Positions 1-7,457 of a stretch of 13,832 nt of DNA are shown here, piece after piece; within the stretch, counting starts at the first letter, position 1, and the number at the start of each line of letters is the position of its first letter. Origin of the DNA: Gammaproteobacteria bacterium (GTDB lineage: Bacteria; Pseudomonadota; Gammaproteobacteria; SZUA-229). Both the position numbers and the translations under genes were made by a program. The notes beneath the pieces were generated by a model. It ran no database searches, had not been told where the DNA came from, and saw only the letters and a list, made by a program, of their open reading frames with translations. The DNA is taken from the NCBI GenBank assembly GCA_030641945.1, contig DAOWLL010000010.1:1-13832 (forward strand), read 5' to 3'.

Positions 1-10
1 CAGTTAACTA

Positions 11-31
11 TTCACTGTTCACTGTTCACTG
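11..31. repeat. Three exact tandem copies of TTCACTG
   Basis: The heptamer TTCACTG is repeated three times without mismatch, immediately 3' of the pth stop codon. The sequence before it (ATTCACT-like at 9-15) continues the pattern weakly towards the window edge, so the array may be longer outside. It has no coding role and no hairpin with a T-tract, so I do not call it a terminator. It may be a slippage product or the edge of a dispersed intergenic repeat. Confidence 0.85.
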
Positions 32-619
32 CTATTGAGTGTGCAGCTGGTGCATGGCCTTTTCCCAATCACCTGCTGCAACTTTTGGCATGACCCTAAG
101 TGCATCACTGATCGAGTCTTCTATCGCCTGGCGATCTTTCGCATCCGGGCGTTTCAGCACATAGTCAACAACCATGTCCTTGCTGCCCGGGTGATCAACG
201 CCTATTCGCAGACGCTGGAAGTCCTTTGTACCCAGGTGCGAAATAATATCGCGTAATCCATTGTGGCCGCCATGGCCGCCGCCGCTTTTTAAACGTGCGG
301 TACCCGCCTTCAGGTCAATCTCGTCATGTGCAACCAGGATATTTTCCGGCGCTATTTTATAGAACGAAGCCAGGCTGACAACGGAAAGACCACTGCGGTT
401 CATATAGGTCTCAGGTTTCAACAGCCAGATATCATTACCTTCAAGGTTGATGCGCGCGACTTCACCGTGAAATTTCTTTTCGGGTAAAAAACGGCAGCGG
501 TACTGATTAGCTAAATCCTCTACAAACCAAAACCCGGCATTGTGCCGGGTTTCAGAGTATTTAGGGCCAGGGTTACCCAGCCCCACTATCAGCCTTATAT
601 CATATGAAAGTGCTGACAT
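32..619 (-). CDS. pth: Peptidyl-tRNA hydrolase
   Basis: Pth cleaves the ester bond of peptidyl-tRNAs that drop off ribosomes, recycling tRNA in the cytoplasm. The 195-residue product has the usual bacterial length. The N-terminal IVGLGNPG strand motif is at 11-18. The catalytic His is at 26 in ETRHNAGF (His20 in E. coli), the substrate-binding Asn at 74 in TYMN, the conserved Asp at 99 in HDEID, and Asn120 in the GGGHGGHNG loop. All known active-site positions are present. The ATG at 617-619 is preceded only by a weak GTGAG-like site, but no alternative start fits the family N-terminus. It lies 48 bases downstream of rplY on the same strand and is probably cotranscribed with it. The usual next gene (ychF in Pseudomonas) would lie outside the window. 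Confidence 0.97.
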   Translation of the reverse strand: MSALSYDIRLIVGLGNPGPKYSETRHNAGFWFVEDLANQYRCRFLPEKKFHGEVARINLEGNDIWLLKPETYMNRSGLSVVSLASFYKIAPENILVAHDEIDLKAGTARLKSGGGHGGHNGLRDIISHLGTKDFQRLRIGVDHPGSKDMVVDYVLKRPDAKDRQAIEDSISDALRVMPKVAAGDWEKAMHQLHTQ

Positions 620-667
620 CGCTGCTCACTTTGTGAGATGAAGTCATCAGCCAGATAATGAAAAAAT

Positions 668-1330
668 CTAGCTTTCTGACTCGCCACCTTCTTCCTTGGG
701 TTCAGCTTCTTCAGCCGCTTCAGGAGCTGCTTCAACTTCCTCATGCTCTTCAACAACCTTGCGGACATGAATGGACGCTATCGCAGAGTCATGCTCTTCG
801 CCCTGTTTCAGTGCAAGCACTTCAACACCTGCCGGCATTTTAAGGTCTGATAGATGCACGATCTCACCCATGTGCAATTCGCCAAGATCAACTTCAATGA
901 ACTCCGGAATATCTTTCGGCAGACATACGATTTCAACTTCAGATACAACGTGGTTGACTGCGCCGCCTTCCGTTTTGACACCCGGCGCTACATCTTCGTT
1001 GATAAAGTGCAGCGGTACCTTGACATGTACTTCTTTCTTGGCATCAACACGCTGAAAATCCATATGCAGGATGCTTTGCTTGTACGGATGATGCTGCAGG
1101 TCACGCAACAGGACATCCTGTTTTTTTCCACCGATGTTCAGCTCGAGCACCTGCGTGTAAAAGGCTTCGTACTTAAGTTGGTACTGAACATCTTTTTGTT
1201 CAAGCGTAAGGCTTTCAGGATCTTTCCCGGCACCATAGACGATTGCCGGTATTTTATTTGCGTGACGCAGGCGGCGGCTCGCACCTTTCCCCATGTCATC
1301 ACGCAATTCTGCATTCAATTCAATACTCAT
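668..1330 (-). CDS. rplY: 50S ribosomal protein L25, long CTC/TL5 form
   Basis: L25 binds loop E of 5S rRNA in the central protuberance of the 50S subunit. The 220-residue product is the two-domain CTC form rather than the 94-residue E. coli type. The N-terminal 5S-binding domain spans about 1-92 (GKGASRRLRHANKIPAIVYG at 14-33, typical of the family). A beta-rich TL5 C-terminal domain spans about 98-190. A very acidic Glu/Ala-rich tail covers 193-220. The ATG at 1328-1330 has a good ribosome-binding site (GGAG, 7 bases upstream). The 179-base leader holds an inverted repeat described separately. The gene sits between prs and pth, as in many gammaproteobacteria. Confidence 0.96.
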   Translation of the reverse strand: MSIELNAELRDDMGKGASRRLRHANKIPAIVYGAGKDPESLTLEQKDVQYQLKYEAFYTQVLELNIGGKKQDVLLRDLQHHPYKQSILHMDFQRVDAKKEVHVKVPLHFINEDVAPGVKTEGGAVNHVVSEVEIVCLPKDIPEFIEVDLGELHMGEIVHLSDLKMPAGVEVLALKQGEEHDSAIASIHVRKVVEEHEEVEAAPEAAEEAEPKEEGGESES

Positions 1331-1348
1331 GATTTACTCCGTAATGCC

Positions 1349-1379
1349 GTTATTGATTGACTTTATCAGACTCAATAAC
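1349..1379 (-). promoter_or_regulatory. Inverted repeat in the rplY leader
   Basis: An 8-bp perfect inverted repeat (GTTATTGA at 1349-1356 and TCAATAAC at 1372-1379) with a 15-base spacer lies 18-50 bases upstream of the rplY ATG, just above its GGAG site. It would form an AU-rich stem in the mRNA leader, or could be an operator. As I recall, E. coli rplY is autogenously controlled through its leader, so a structured leader here is plausible, but no specific L25-binding element can be recognised by eye. Confidence 0.35.
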
Positions 1380-1509
1380 CGCGTTTACTAAAAAATCTTC
1401 CCCGCGACCAGGAAAGACACTTTTTTAAAAAGCCACTCGGACAACATGACTCTTTACTAACTGGCCATTCATTGCAGAATATGCCGGAAACCGTTTCAAC
1501 TAACTAAAA

Positions 1510-2469
1510 TTAATCGATATACATTTCGCTGACTGACTCTTCATCGTGTATACGACGAATTGTTTCGGCAAGCATGGTTGCGATAGAAACCTCGCGAATG
1601 CGTTTGCATTGCCTGGCTTCTTCGCTCAACTGTATGGTGTTGGTTACAACCAGTTCACTCAACACTGAGTTACCGATGTTGTCTATCGCCTTTCCGGACA
1701 ACACCGGATGGGTGCAATATGCCGCAACACCTTCCGCACCTGCGTCCATCAGGGCTGCCGCCGCCTTGCACAAGGTACCGGCTGTATCAACCAGGTCATC
1801 GACGATGACACAATTCATGCCTTCGACTTCACCGATGATGTTCATTACCTCGGACTGGTTGGCCATAGGACGACGTTTATCAATAATGGCCAGATCGGCA
1901 TCACCCAGTCGTTTAGCCAGTGCACGTGCGCGAACTACGCCACCGACATCGGGTGACACAACCAGCAGGTTCTGATAGCCCTGCTGCCATACATCTGCCA
2001 GCAACATCGGCGAAGCGTATACATTATCTATAGGGATATCAAAAAACCCCTGGATCTGGTCAGCATGCAAATCGACCGTCAACAATCGATCAAGATGCAC
2101 GCTGGTCAGCATATTCGCCACAACTTTTGCAGTAATGGGTACCCGTGCAGACCGTGGTTTACGATCCTGGCGCGAATAACCGAAATACGGTATCACTGCT
2201 GTAACGCGATTGGCTGACGCGCGGCGCATTGCATCAATCATGACCATCAGTTCCATCAAATGCTCATTTACAGGCGTGCTTGTCGGCTGAATAATGAATA
2301 CATCGCGTCCGCGAACGTTATCCATTACTTCGACACAAGTCTCGCCGTCACTGAAATGATCAACGCCAACTTTGCCCAGGGACAAATTAAGTCGAGCGGC
2401 TATGTCATTGGCAAGCGGCCTGTTGGCATTGCCGCTGAAGATCATCATTCCGCTTTCGTCTTTTGTCAC
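1510..2469 (-). CDS. prs: Ribose-phosphate pyrophosphokinase (PRPP synthetase)
   Basis: Prs makes 5-phosphoribosyl 1-pyrophosphate from ribose 5-phosphate and ATP for nucleotide, NAD, His and Trp synthesis. The 319 residues align along their full length with E. coli Prs. FSDGE is at 39-43, [12 protein letters not shown] at 93-104, the catalytic His at 135 in [12 protein letters not shown], the IIDKRRP loop with Lys198, and the PRPP-binding [13 protein letters not shown] at 221-233. The chosen start is GTG at 2467-2469. Tandem ATGs at 2448 and 2445 (MMIFSGNAN) are alternatives that match the length of some homologues, and neither has a convincing Shine-Dalgarno site. The gene lies downstream of tRNA-Gln with a 98-base structured leader, and upstream of rplY. 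Confidence 0.97.
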   Translation of the reverse strand: MTKDESGMMIFSGNANRPLANDIAARLNLSLGKVGVDHFSDGETCVEVMDNVRGRDVFIIQPTSTPVNEHLMELMVMIDAMRRASANRVTAVIPYFGYSRQDRKPRSARVPITAKVVANMLTSVHLDRLLTVDLHADQIQGFFDIPIDNVYASPMLLADVWQQGYQNLLVVSPDVGGVVRARALAKRLGDADLAIIDKRRPMANQSEVMNIIGEVEGMNCVIVDDLVDTAGTLCKAAAALMDAGAEGVAAYCTHPVLSGKAIDNIGNSVLSELVVTNTIQLSEEARQCKRIREVSIATMLAETIRRIHDEESVSEMYID

Positions 2470-2480
2470 TGTCTGCTACT

Positions 2481-2547
2481 CGTGTAGAACACGTTACGTG
2501 GCTTAAACCTTATAACCACTTAGCAAAGACCACATACGTGGGCTTTG
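2481..2547 (-). promoter_or_regulatory. Structured prs leader: two stem-loops between tRNA-Gln and prs
   Basis: Two inverted repeats lie in the 98 bases between tRNA-Gln and prs. The distal one (2524-2547) pairs CAAAG/CTTTG and CCAC/GTGG with a single internal mismatch and a 4-base loop. The proximal one (2481-2493) pairs CGTGT/ACACG with a 3-base loop and ends 11 bases before the prs GTG. Neither is followed by a T-tract on either strand, so they are not intrinsic terminators. A TATAAG hexamer (minus strand, 2509-2514) between them could be a -10 element, but no good -35 accompanies it. They may serve tRNA 3' processing or prs control; this is inference. Confidence 0.4.
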
Positions 2548-2567
2548 GCCATGAAATCTAAAATATA

Positions 2568-2642
2568 TGGCTGGGCCGGGAGGGATCGAACCTCCGAATG
2601 CCAGGATCAAAACCTGGTGCCTTACCGCTTGGCGACGGCCCA
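2568..2642 (-). tRNA. tRNA-Gln (anticodon UUG)
   Basis: The 75-base gene folds as a full cloverleaf. The acceptor stem TGGGCCG/CGGCCCA has the weak U1-A72 pair typical of tRNA-Gln, discriminator G73 and an encoded CCA end. The anticodon stem CCAGG/CCTGG closes the loop TTTTGAT, giving anticodon TTG, and the T-arm GGAGG-TTCGATC-CCTCC is intact. It reads CAA and, by wobble, CAG. It lies between ispE and prs, a placement also known in Pseudomonas, and may be cotranscribed with them. Confidence 0.97.
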
Positions 2643-2677
2643 ATATCTCTATGTCCTTACTTCCGTTGCCAACGCTT

Positions 2678-2766
2678 CCTGGCATTCGGAGGTTCATGCC
2701 AGGATCCCAATATCATTAACCTGGCTGGTGCCTTGCCGCCGCGATTGAACATGTCACGCAGGCCCA
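2678..2766 (-). pseudogene. Scrambled tRNA-Gln fragments upstream of the intact tRNA
   Basis: Pieces of tRNA-Gln recur 5' of the intact gene. Bases 2678-2695 are an 18-base perfect inverted copy of 2588-2605 (anticodon 3' stem, variable region and start of the T-arm). Bases 2696-2706 are an 11-base direct copy of 2598-2608. Bases 2718-2734 resemble 2611-2623 (D-arm to anticodon 5' stem) with a few extra bases. The plus-strand GGCCCA at 2761-2766 matches the acceptor 5' strand. The inverted and direct pieces adjoin and form an 8-bp hairpin (CCTGGCAT/ATGCCAGG) with a 10-base loop. No complete cloverleaf can form. It looks like a decayed, rearranged tandem tRNA-Gln. Confidence 0.6.
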
Positions 2767-2777
2767 GATGATCCCGT

Positions 2778-3644
2778 CTAAATCGTTTTCATGAATTCAA
2801 AGAAGGGCGACTGGTTTCTACCCTGACAAATAAATACCTGCCAGTTATCAGCCCAATCTGCCGTTTTTTTCAGCTGTGCCAGTACCTGCTCAGCTTGCAG
2901 CCTGCTGGCAAATTGCGCAAAAATCGACGCGCCGGTTCCGCTCATTCTCGCTTCCACAAAACCGCTCAATAATTTCAATGCCTTATCAACTTCCGGGTAA
3001 CGCCTGATAACGACAGGAACACACACGTTATCCCAGCCGGCCGTCGAAAGGTCGCATATTTTGATTGCTGGACAACCCCGTGTCAAATCCGGATCAGAGA
3101 ATATTTCTGCTGTAGAAACATGCACATCCGGCGTGATCAGCAAATACCAGCACTCATCAATCATAACGGGCTGCAGACGCTCACCAACGCCTTCTGCGAA
3201 AGCGGCAAAACCATGCACAAATACCGGTACATCGGCACCCAGGCTCAAGCCGATATCGGCGAGCCGGTCGACAGCAAGATCCAGCTTCCATAGCCTGTTA
3301 AGGGCATGCAGCGTGGTGGCTGCATCCGAGCTGCCGCCACCCAGGCCGGCACCGACGGGTATACGTTTTCTGACGCGTATTTTTACACCCTGTGCTGTGC
3401 CTGATTGTTGCTGCAGCGCTCTCGCACTGCGTACCACCAGGTCGTCTTCGGCATTGATCGTTGACGGCCCCTCGACCCGGTTGATTTGACCATTCGAGGT
3501 GGTTTCGTACTGCAACTCGTCACAAAGATCCAGAAACTGGAATACCGTTTGCAGCTCATGATAACCATCGGCCCTGCGCCCGGTGATATGCAGCATCAGG
3601 TTAAGCTTGGCAGGTGCAGGCCACACGAATTTTTTCTGGTGCAT
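2778..3644 (-). CDS. ispE: 4-diphosphocytidyl-2-C-methyl-D-erythritol kinase
   Basis: IspE phosphorylates CDP-methylerythritol with ATP in the MEP pathway of isoprenoid synthesis. It is a GHMP-family kinase of 288 residues, close to the usual 283-290. The substrate-binding PAPAKLNLMLHITGRRADGYH is at 9-29, with catalytic Lys13. The ATP-binding loop PVGAGLGGGSSDAATTL is at 96-112. The catalytic Asp is at 138 in LGADVPVF, and the C-terminal GHMP motif MSGTGASIF is at 234-242. The start is an ATG at 3642-3644, with only a weak ribosome-binding site, 14 bases after the lolB stop, suggesting translational coupling. The scrambled tRNA-Gln region follows it. Confidence 0.97.
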   Translation of the reverse strand: MHQKKFVWPAPAKLNLMLHITGRRADGYHELQTVFQFLDLCDELQYETTSNGQINRVEGPSTINAEDDLVVRSARALQQQSGTAQGVKIRVRKRIPVGAGLGGGSSDAATTLHALNRLWKLDLAVDRLADIGLSLGADVPVFVHGFAAFAEGVGERLQPVMIDECWYLLITPDVHVSTAEIFSDPDLTRGCPAIKICDLSTAGWDNVCVPVVIRRYPEVDKALKLLSGFVEARMSGTGASIFAQFASRLQAEQVLAQLKKTADWADNWQVFICQGRNQSPFFEFMKTI

Positions 3645-3658
3645 TGATTATCGGGCAG

Positions 3659-4270
3659 TTATTGCGCTGGCTGCCATTCGCGCACTAGCAGGCGCACACT
3701 GAGTTCGGGCCTCTCTTCACGTTCAAGATAAAACGCGTGTGGCAATTCATAATCGGCGATGACTTTATAGCGGTTCATCTCAACCCGCCAGCCTCTTTGC
3801 TCGAATCTGTATAACTGTCCACGTTCGTTCCAGCTTATGTTTTGAATCTCTTCACCCTGTATTGGCATTCCACGCAACCAGTCCTGCAGACCACTCACGG
3901 GTAATGACAATCCAGTCATTGATGCAAACAACTCATCCGCATCCTGCGAGTACTCTGTCTGGCCATCTGCGAGGCTGATTGTAACACCGCCCTCGTCTCC
4001 AGCGATGTGAACAGCACCCTGCCCCATGGGCGCTATGAGTCGAATTTCATACACATCGGCAAGCTGCTGCCAGAATACATCGAAGCTGCCGCCCTCAGTC
4101 TCGGTTTGCACACCCAGCCTGGCCTTGATTGTCCAGTCATTGATTTGTTGATGCTGCTGCAGCCGTGTTTCCCAGTCTGCAGGACGTTGTGATACCTGCT
4201 CAGAAACACTCGCACATGAAGCCAGTATCGATACCAGGCTATAGATGAGGAGAGAACGCACGACTGACAT
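3659..4270 (-). CDS. lolB: Outer-membrane lipoprotein LolB
   Basis: LolB receives lipoproteins from LolA and inserts them into the inner leaflet of the outer membrane. With the ATG at 4268-4270 the product has 203 residues (about 207 in E. coli). Residues 1-18 form a lipoprotein signal ending in the lipobox LASC, so Cys19 would be acylated. The body carries family features: WTIKARLGVQTETEGGSFDVFW, the APMGQGAVHI strand and loop, and LPVSGLQDWLRGMP. A TTG at 4298-4300, 10 codons upstream and in frame, has a better ribosome-binding site (AAGGA, 7 bases away) and would give a 28-residue signal. I prefer the ATG for its compact signal peptide, but the choice is open. It lies between the TPR lipoprotein and ispE. 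Confidence 0.92.
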   Translation of the reverse strand: MSVVRSLLIYSLVSILASCASVSEQVSQRPADWETRLQQHQQINDWTIKARLGVQTETEGGSFDVFWQQLADVYEIRLIAPMGQGAVHIAGDEGGVTISLADGQTEYSQDADELFASMTGLSLPVSGLQDWLRGMPIQGEEIQNISWNERGQLYRFEQRGWRVEMNRYKVIADYELPHAFYLEREERPELSVRLLVREWQPAQ

Positions 4271-4303
4271 GTGCGGCTTTTCGAGAAACGTTAGAGGCAA
4301 AGA

Positions 4304-6061
4304 TTAATCCTTGAGTCTTTGCATGGTTTCAAGCAGCACGGGGTGTTCCGAGTTATTTTCAAGACCGATTTTCCACACTTTTTCAGCTTCCTGTTTCTGG
4401 TTGTTCTTCCACAGAACCTCACCATAGTGTGCGGCTATCTCGGCATCTTCAAGCCGCTCGAATGCCTTTCCCAGCCATTTCAGTGCATCCTGCATATTGC
4501 CCAGTCGATAGCTGACCCAGCCCAGGCTATCCAGTATGGCGGGATCATCAGGTACCAGTTCAGCCGCGCGCTTGATGTAGTCACGCGCTTCCTCCAGCCT
4601 TTCTGTCCTGTCAGCCAGCGTGTACCCCAGTGCATTCAGCGCATTTGCATTCTCCGGTTGCGCGGACAGCAGCTTGAGCAAGTCTGCCTCTGTGATATCA
4701 ATACGATCGATCTTCTCAGCCATTAATGCACGTGCATAGAGCAAGTCGGCATCGTCCGGTTTCTGCTGAAGTGCGCGGCTGTACATTTCCATGCCTTCTG
4801 TATAACGCTGTTTGCTGGCCAGTATTTCACCCTGTGCAAGATAAGCTCTTACACGCAGTGGCCAGGAAGTCTGTTTTTCAGCCAGCACTTCAAGTTGCTG
4901 CAAGCCTTCATCGACCCGGCCGAGGCGGGCAAACAGGCCGGCGATGCGCATCTTGGCATCAAAAACATAATCACCCGAGTTAACTTTAAGGTAATAACTT
5001 ATCGCGATTTTGTGCTCTTCCCTGTTCTGCGCAATTCGAGCCAGGTAATAATTGGCAATATCCTGTTTTTGACCAATATCCACCAGGTGTTTCAGGTGTG
5101 TGTCTGCCTCGTCCAGTTCCCCTGTTTCGATATTGAGCAGGCCGAGACTGAGCAGAATATCTGCATTTTCCGGATCATCTTTCAGCAGTAAATTGAACTG
5201 GGCTTTTGCCTGGTTAAACTGTCTTTGTTCAACCAGCATACGTGCATACTGCAATCGCAGATGGTCATTATCCGGCTGTTCCATCAAAACCAGGGCTATC
5301 AGAGCCATCGCCTGCTCCTGTTTACCCTGAGCAGCCAGTATTCTGGCCTTGATAATATGCACATCGGCCAGTGTTGGATCGATTTCAAGCACGCGATCAA
5401 GCAGTTCTAAAGCTTCATCATATTTTTCCAGCTGTGCCGCATAACGCGCCTGCAGGATCAGCATATGCTGATTTTCAGTATCTGATTTGTTTAACGCATC
5501 CAGAACAATCAGGCCATCTGCTGTGTTGGATTCCTTCGCGAGCAGGCGCTTGACCGCCAGTGCTTTCTCATGCCCATTGCCTTCGACAGTATCGAGAATA
5601 CCCTGTATATATGTCGCCGCTACAAGCGGTTGCCCGAGTTTTAGATAGGTGATGGCATACATGCGCGTAACGTCACCATCAGACGGGTCAAGTCTTTCCC
5701 AACGCTCCAGCAAGTTCAGCGCATCCTCGTAGCGCTCGCTATACACCGCAATATAGGCCGCCCGTGCCGCAACCCGTGCATCGGTGGTTTTCATCGCAGC
5801 GCGGTTGTAAGACTCAACTGCTAGCGCCATATCACCGATGTTACCTGCGAACTCTCCGACCAGCAGATCGTAGAGAAGATCGCCTGACAGTTCAGACTGG
5901 ACTGGAATGCTGTCAATATCCTCACTCGAGCCTTGCAGATTGGTATTCGCGCAGGCATTTATCATCAAAACAGATAAAACAAGCGGGTATAAAAAAACCC
6001 GCCTGAGTGTCAGGGCTTTAGAATTTAAATAACTTGATTTCATATAAAGAATATAACGCAT
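4304..6061 (-). CDS. TPR-repeat lipoprotein, outer-membrane type
   Basis: The product, 585 residues from the ATG at 6059-6061, is a tetratricopeptide-repeat scaffold of unknown specific role. The N-terminus has basic residues (TLRR at 18-21), a hydrophobic stretch and a lipobox-like MINAC, so Cys37 is a likely acylation site. The residue after it is Ala, which favours outer-membrane sorting. From about residue 60 to the end, helical-pair repeats of about 34 residues recur roughly a dozen times. The family-typical block ALNALGYTLADRTERLEEARDYI, followed by DDPAILDSLGWVSYRLG, lies near the C-terminus. GGAG stands four bases before the chosen ATG. An ATG at 6041-6043 (MKSSYLN) is possible. A GTG start at 6130 would run into hemA and is unlikely. 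Its conserved place beside lolB suggests a role at the envelope (inference). Confidence 0.9.
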   Translation of the reverse strand: MRYILYMKSSYLNSKALTLRRVFLYPLVLSVLMINACANTNLQGSSEDIDSIPVQSELSGDLLYDLLVGEFAGNIGDMALAVESYNRAAMKTTDARVAARAAYIAVYSERYEDALNLLERWERLDPSDGDVTRMYAITYLKLGQPLVAATYIQGILDTVEGNGHEKALAVKRLLAKESNTADGLIVLDALNKSDTENQHMLILQARYAAQLEKYDEALELLDRVLEIDPTLADVHIIKARILAAQGKQEQAMALIALVLMEQPDNDHLRLQYARMLVEQRQFNQAKAQFNLLLKDDPENADILLSLGLLNIETGELDEADTHLKHLVDIGQKQDIANYYLARIAQNREEHKIAISYYLKVNSGDYVFDAKMRIAGLFARLGRVDEGLQQLEVLAEKQTSWPLRVRAYLAQGEILASKQRYTEGMEMYSRALQQKPDDADLLYARALMAEKIDRIDITEADLLKLLSAQPENANALNALGYTLADRTERLEEARDYIKRAAELVPDDPAILDSLGWVSYRLGNMQDALKWLGKAFERLEDAEIAAHYGEVLWKNNQKQEAEKVWKIGLENNSEHPVLLETMQRLKD

Positions 6062-6143
6062 TTTGCTCCAAATTTCGGTACGCTTGAGTTCGGCGATAGC
6101 ATGCCTCAAAATTACAAGTTTTCTCGCCACACATACGCCAGCT
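6062..6143. promoter_or_regulatory. Divergent intergenic region between the TPR gene and hemA
   Basis: These 82 bases must carry the promoters of the minus-strand operon and of hemA, unless they overlap the coding regions. For hemA, TTGAGT (6084-6089), a 17-base spacer and CAAAAT (6107-6112) form a candidate sigma-70 promoter, giving a leader of about 25 bases. For the minus strand, TGTAAT (complement of 6111-6116) is a plausible -10, but I see no good -35. The two -10 candidates overlap, so the promoters could interfere with one another. Confidence 0.35.
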
Positions 6144-7445
6144 ATGTCTTTGATAACATTAGGCCTTAATCACAAAACCACGCCACTGGAGTTGCGTGAA
6201 AGGCTGGCTTTCACCCCGCAAAACCTGCGTGAGGCACTCAATAGCCTGATTAAGGTGAACGGCGTTACCGAAGCCGCTATTGTATCAACTTGTAACCGTA
6301 CTGAATTATATTGTGTCCTGCACGCGGATAATCAGGCCGATAATCGCCCGCATAATAATGATGACCAGCGCCTGGTTGAATGGTTCAGTGGATTCCACGG
6401 TCTAGAGCCCTCAATACTGCAGGACCATTTATATATCCACGACCATAAACAATCGATCCGCCATGCCATGGAAGTTGCCAGCGGCCTGGATTCTATGGTG
6501 CTTGGCGAGCCGCAGATTACTGGCCAGATGAAACAGGCTTATGTCATCGCCAGCCATGAGGGCACTGTTGGGCAGCTGCTCGGTAAATTATTTCAACATT
6601 CCTTTTCTGTCGCCAAACAAGTGCGAACCGATACCGCTATCGGCTCTAGCCCTGTATCAGTCGCCTTTGCTGCGACCAGCCTGGCACGCCAGATTTTTGG
6701 TGAGCTGAATGATTCAACTGCCTTGATGATTGGCGCAGGTGAAACCATAGAACTGGCTGCGCGGCATCTGCAATCACAGCATATTAAAAAAATCATTGTT
6801 GCCAACCGCAGCCTGGAGCGCGCACAACTGCTTGCCGAGGAATTTGATGGTGAAGCTATTAACCTGCAACACATAGGCGATCACCTGCATCGCGCCGATA
6901 TTGTGATTGCCTCAACGGCAAGCCCGCTGCCTGTACTGGGTAAAGGCACGGTTGAACGCGCCTTGAAAAAACGCAAGCATGCACCGATATTCATGGTTGA
7001 CCTCGCAGTACCCCGTGACATAGAACCTGAAGTCAATTCACTGGATGATATTTACCTGTATTCTGTTGATGACCTGCAGGAAGTTATCAACGAGAACCTG
7101 GAAAATCGGCAGCAGGCAGCTGAGCAGGCCCATGAGATCATTGATGAGAAAGTCGAACATTACCTTGACTGGCAACGCTCGCTGGTTGCTGTCGACGTTA
7201 TCTCCGAGCTGCGGTCTACGGCAATGGATTTCAGTGATGCGGTCCTCAGGAAATCAGTAAAACAGCTTGCCGCGGGACAGGATGCTGAAGATGTACTGGC
7301 ATTTATGGCGCATACGCTTACCAATAAATTCTTACATCAGCCAAGCACCGAGCTACGTAAAGCCGGCGAAGAAGAGCGTCATGACCTGATACAGGCTGCA
7401 CGCCGCCTTTTTATAGACAAGAACACTGACAAAACAGACAACTGA
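6144..7445 (+). CDS. hemA: Glutamyl-tRNA reductase
   Basis: HemA reduces glutamyl-tRNA to glutamate-1-semialdehyde with NADPH, the first committed step of C5-pathway tetrapyrrole synthesis. From the ATG at 6144 the protein has 433 residues. The N-terminus LGLNHKTTPLELRERLAF matches the family, which decides this start over an in-frame TTG at 6063. The catalytic Cys is at 50 in STCNRTELY, and His99 and the block VASGLDSMVLGEPQI (111-125) complete the catalytic domain. The NADPH Rossmann loop IGAGETIE is at 196-203, with VANRS at 219-223. The C-terminal dimerisation helix region runs from about 320. A stretch at 61-75 rich in Asn, Asp and His (DNQADNRPHNNDD) looks like a small insertion compared with E. 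coli. prfA follows after 12 bases, as in many gammaproteobacteria. Confidence 0.97.
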   Translation: MSLITLGLNHKTTPLELRERLAFTPQNLREALNSLIKVNGVTEAAIVSTCNRTELYCVLHADNQADNRPHNNDDQRLVEWFSGFHGLEPSILQDHLYIHDHKQSIRHAMEVASGLDSMVLGEPQITGQMKQAYVIASHEGTVGQLLGKLFQHSFSVAKQVRTDTAIGSSPVSVAFAATSLARQIFGELNDSTALMIGAGETIELAARHLQSQHIKKIIVANRSLERAQLLAEEFDGEAINLQHIGDHLHRADIVIASTASPLPVLGKGTVERALKKRKHAPIFMVDLAVPRDIEPEVNSLDDIYLYSVDDLQEVINENLENRQQAAEQAHEIIDEKVEHYLDWQRSLVAVDVISELRSTAMDFSDAVLRKSVKQLAAGQDAEDVLAFMAHTLTNKFLHQPSTELRKAGEEERHDLIQAARRLFIDKNTDKTDN

Positions 7446-7457
7446 TTCATTATCACT

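Noticed and set aside
854..1360. A 168-codon plus-strand open frame opposite rplY
   Set aside because: It is fully antisense to a clear L25 gene, has no family resemblance and no ribosome-binding site worth noting; it is a shadow of the rplY codon usage.
2503..2697. Open frames crossing tRNA-Gln on both strands
   Set aside because: They run through a clear tRNA gene and the scrambled tRNA copy, and have no protein-like features.
2568..2766. Attachment site of an integrated element at tRNA-Gln
   Set aside because: Integration would duplicate the tRNA 3' end directly, usually downstream. Here the fragments lie 5', are partly inverted, and no integrase is present.
6063..6143. Longer hemA from a TTG at 6063, and longer TPR gene from a GTG at 6130
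   Set aside because: The extra residues do not match the HemA family start or a lipoprotein signal, and the two extensions would overlap each other head to head.
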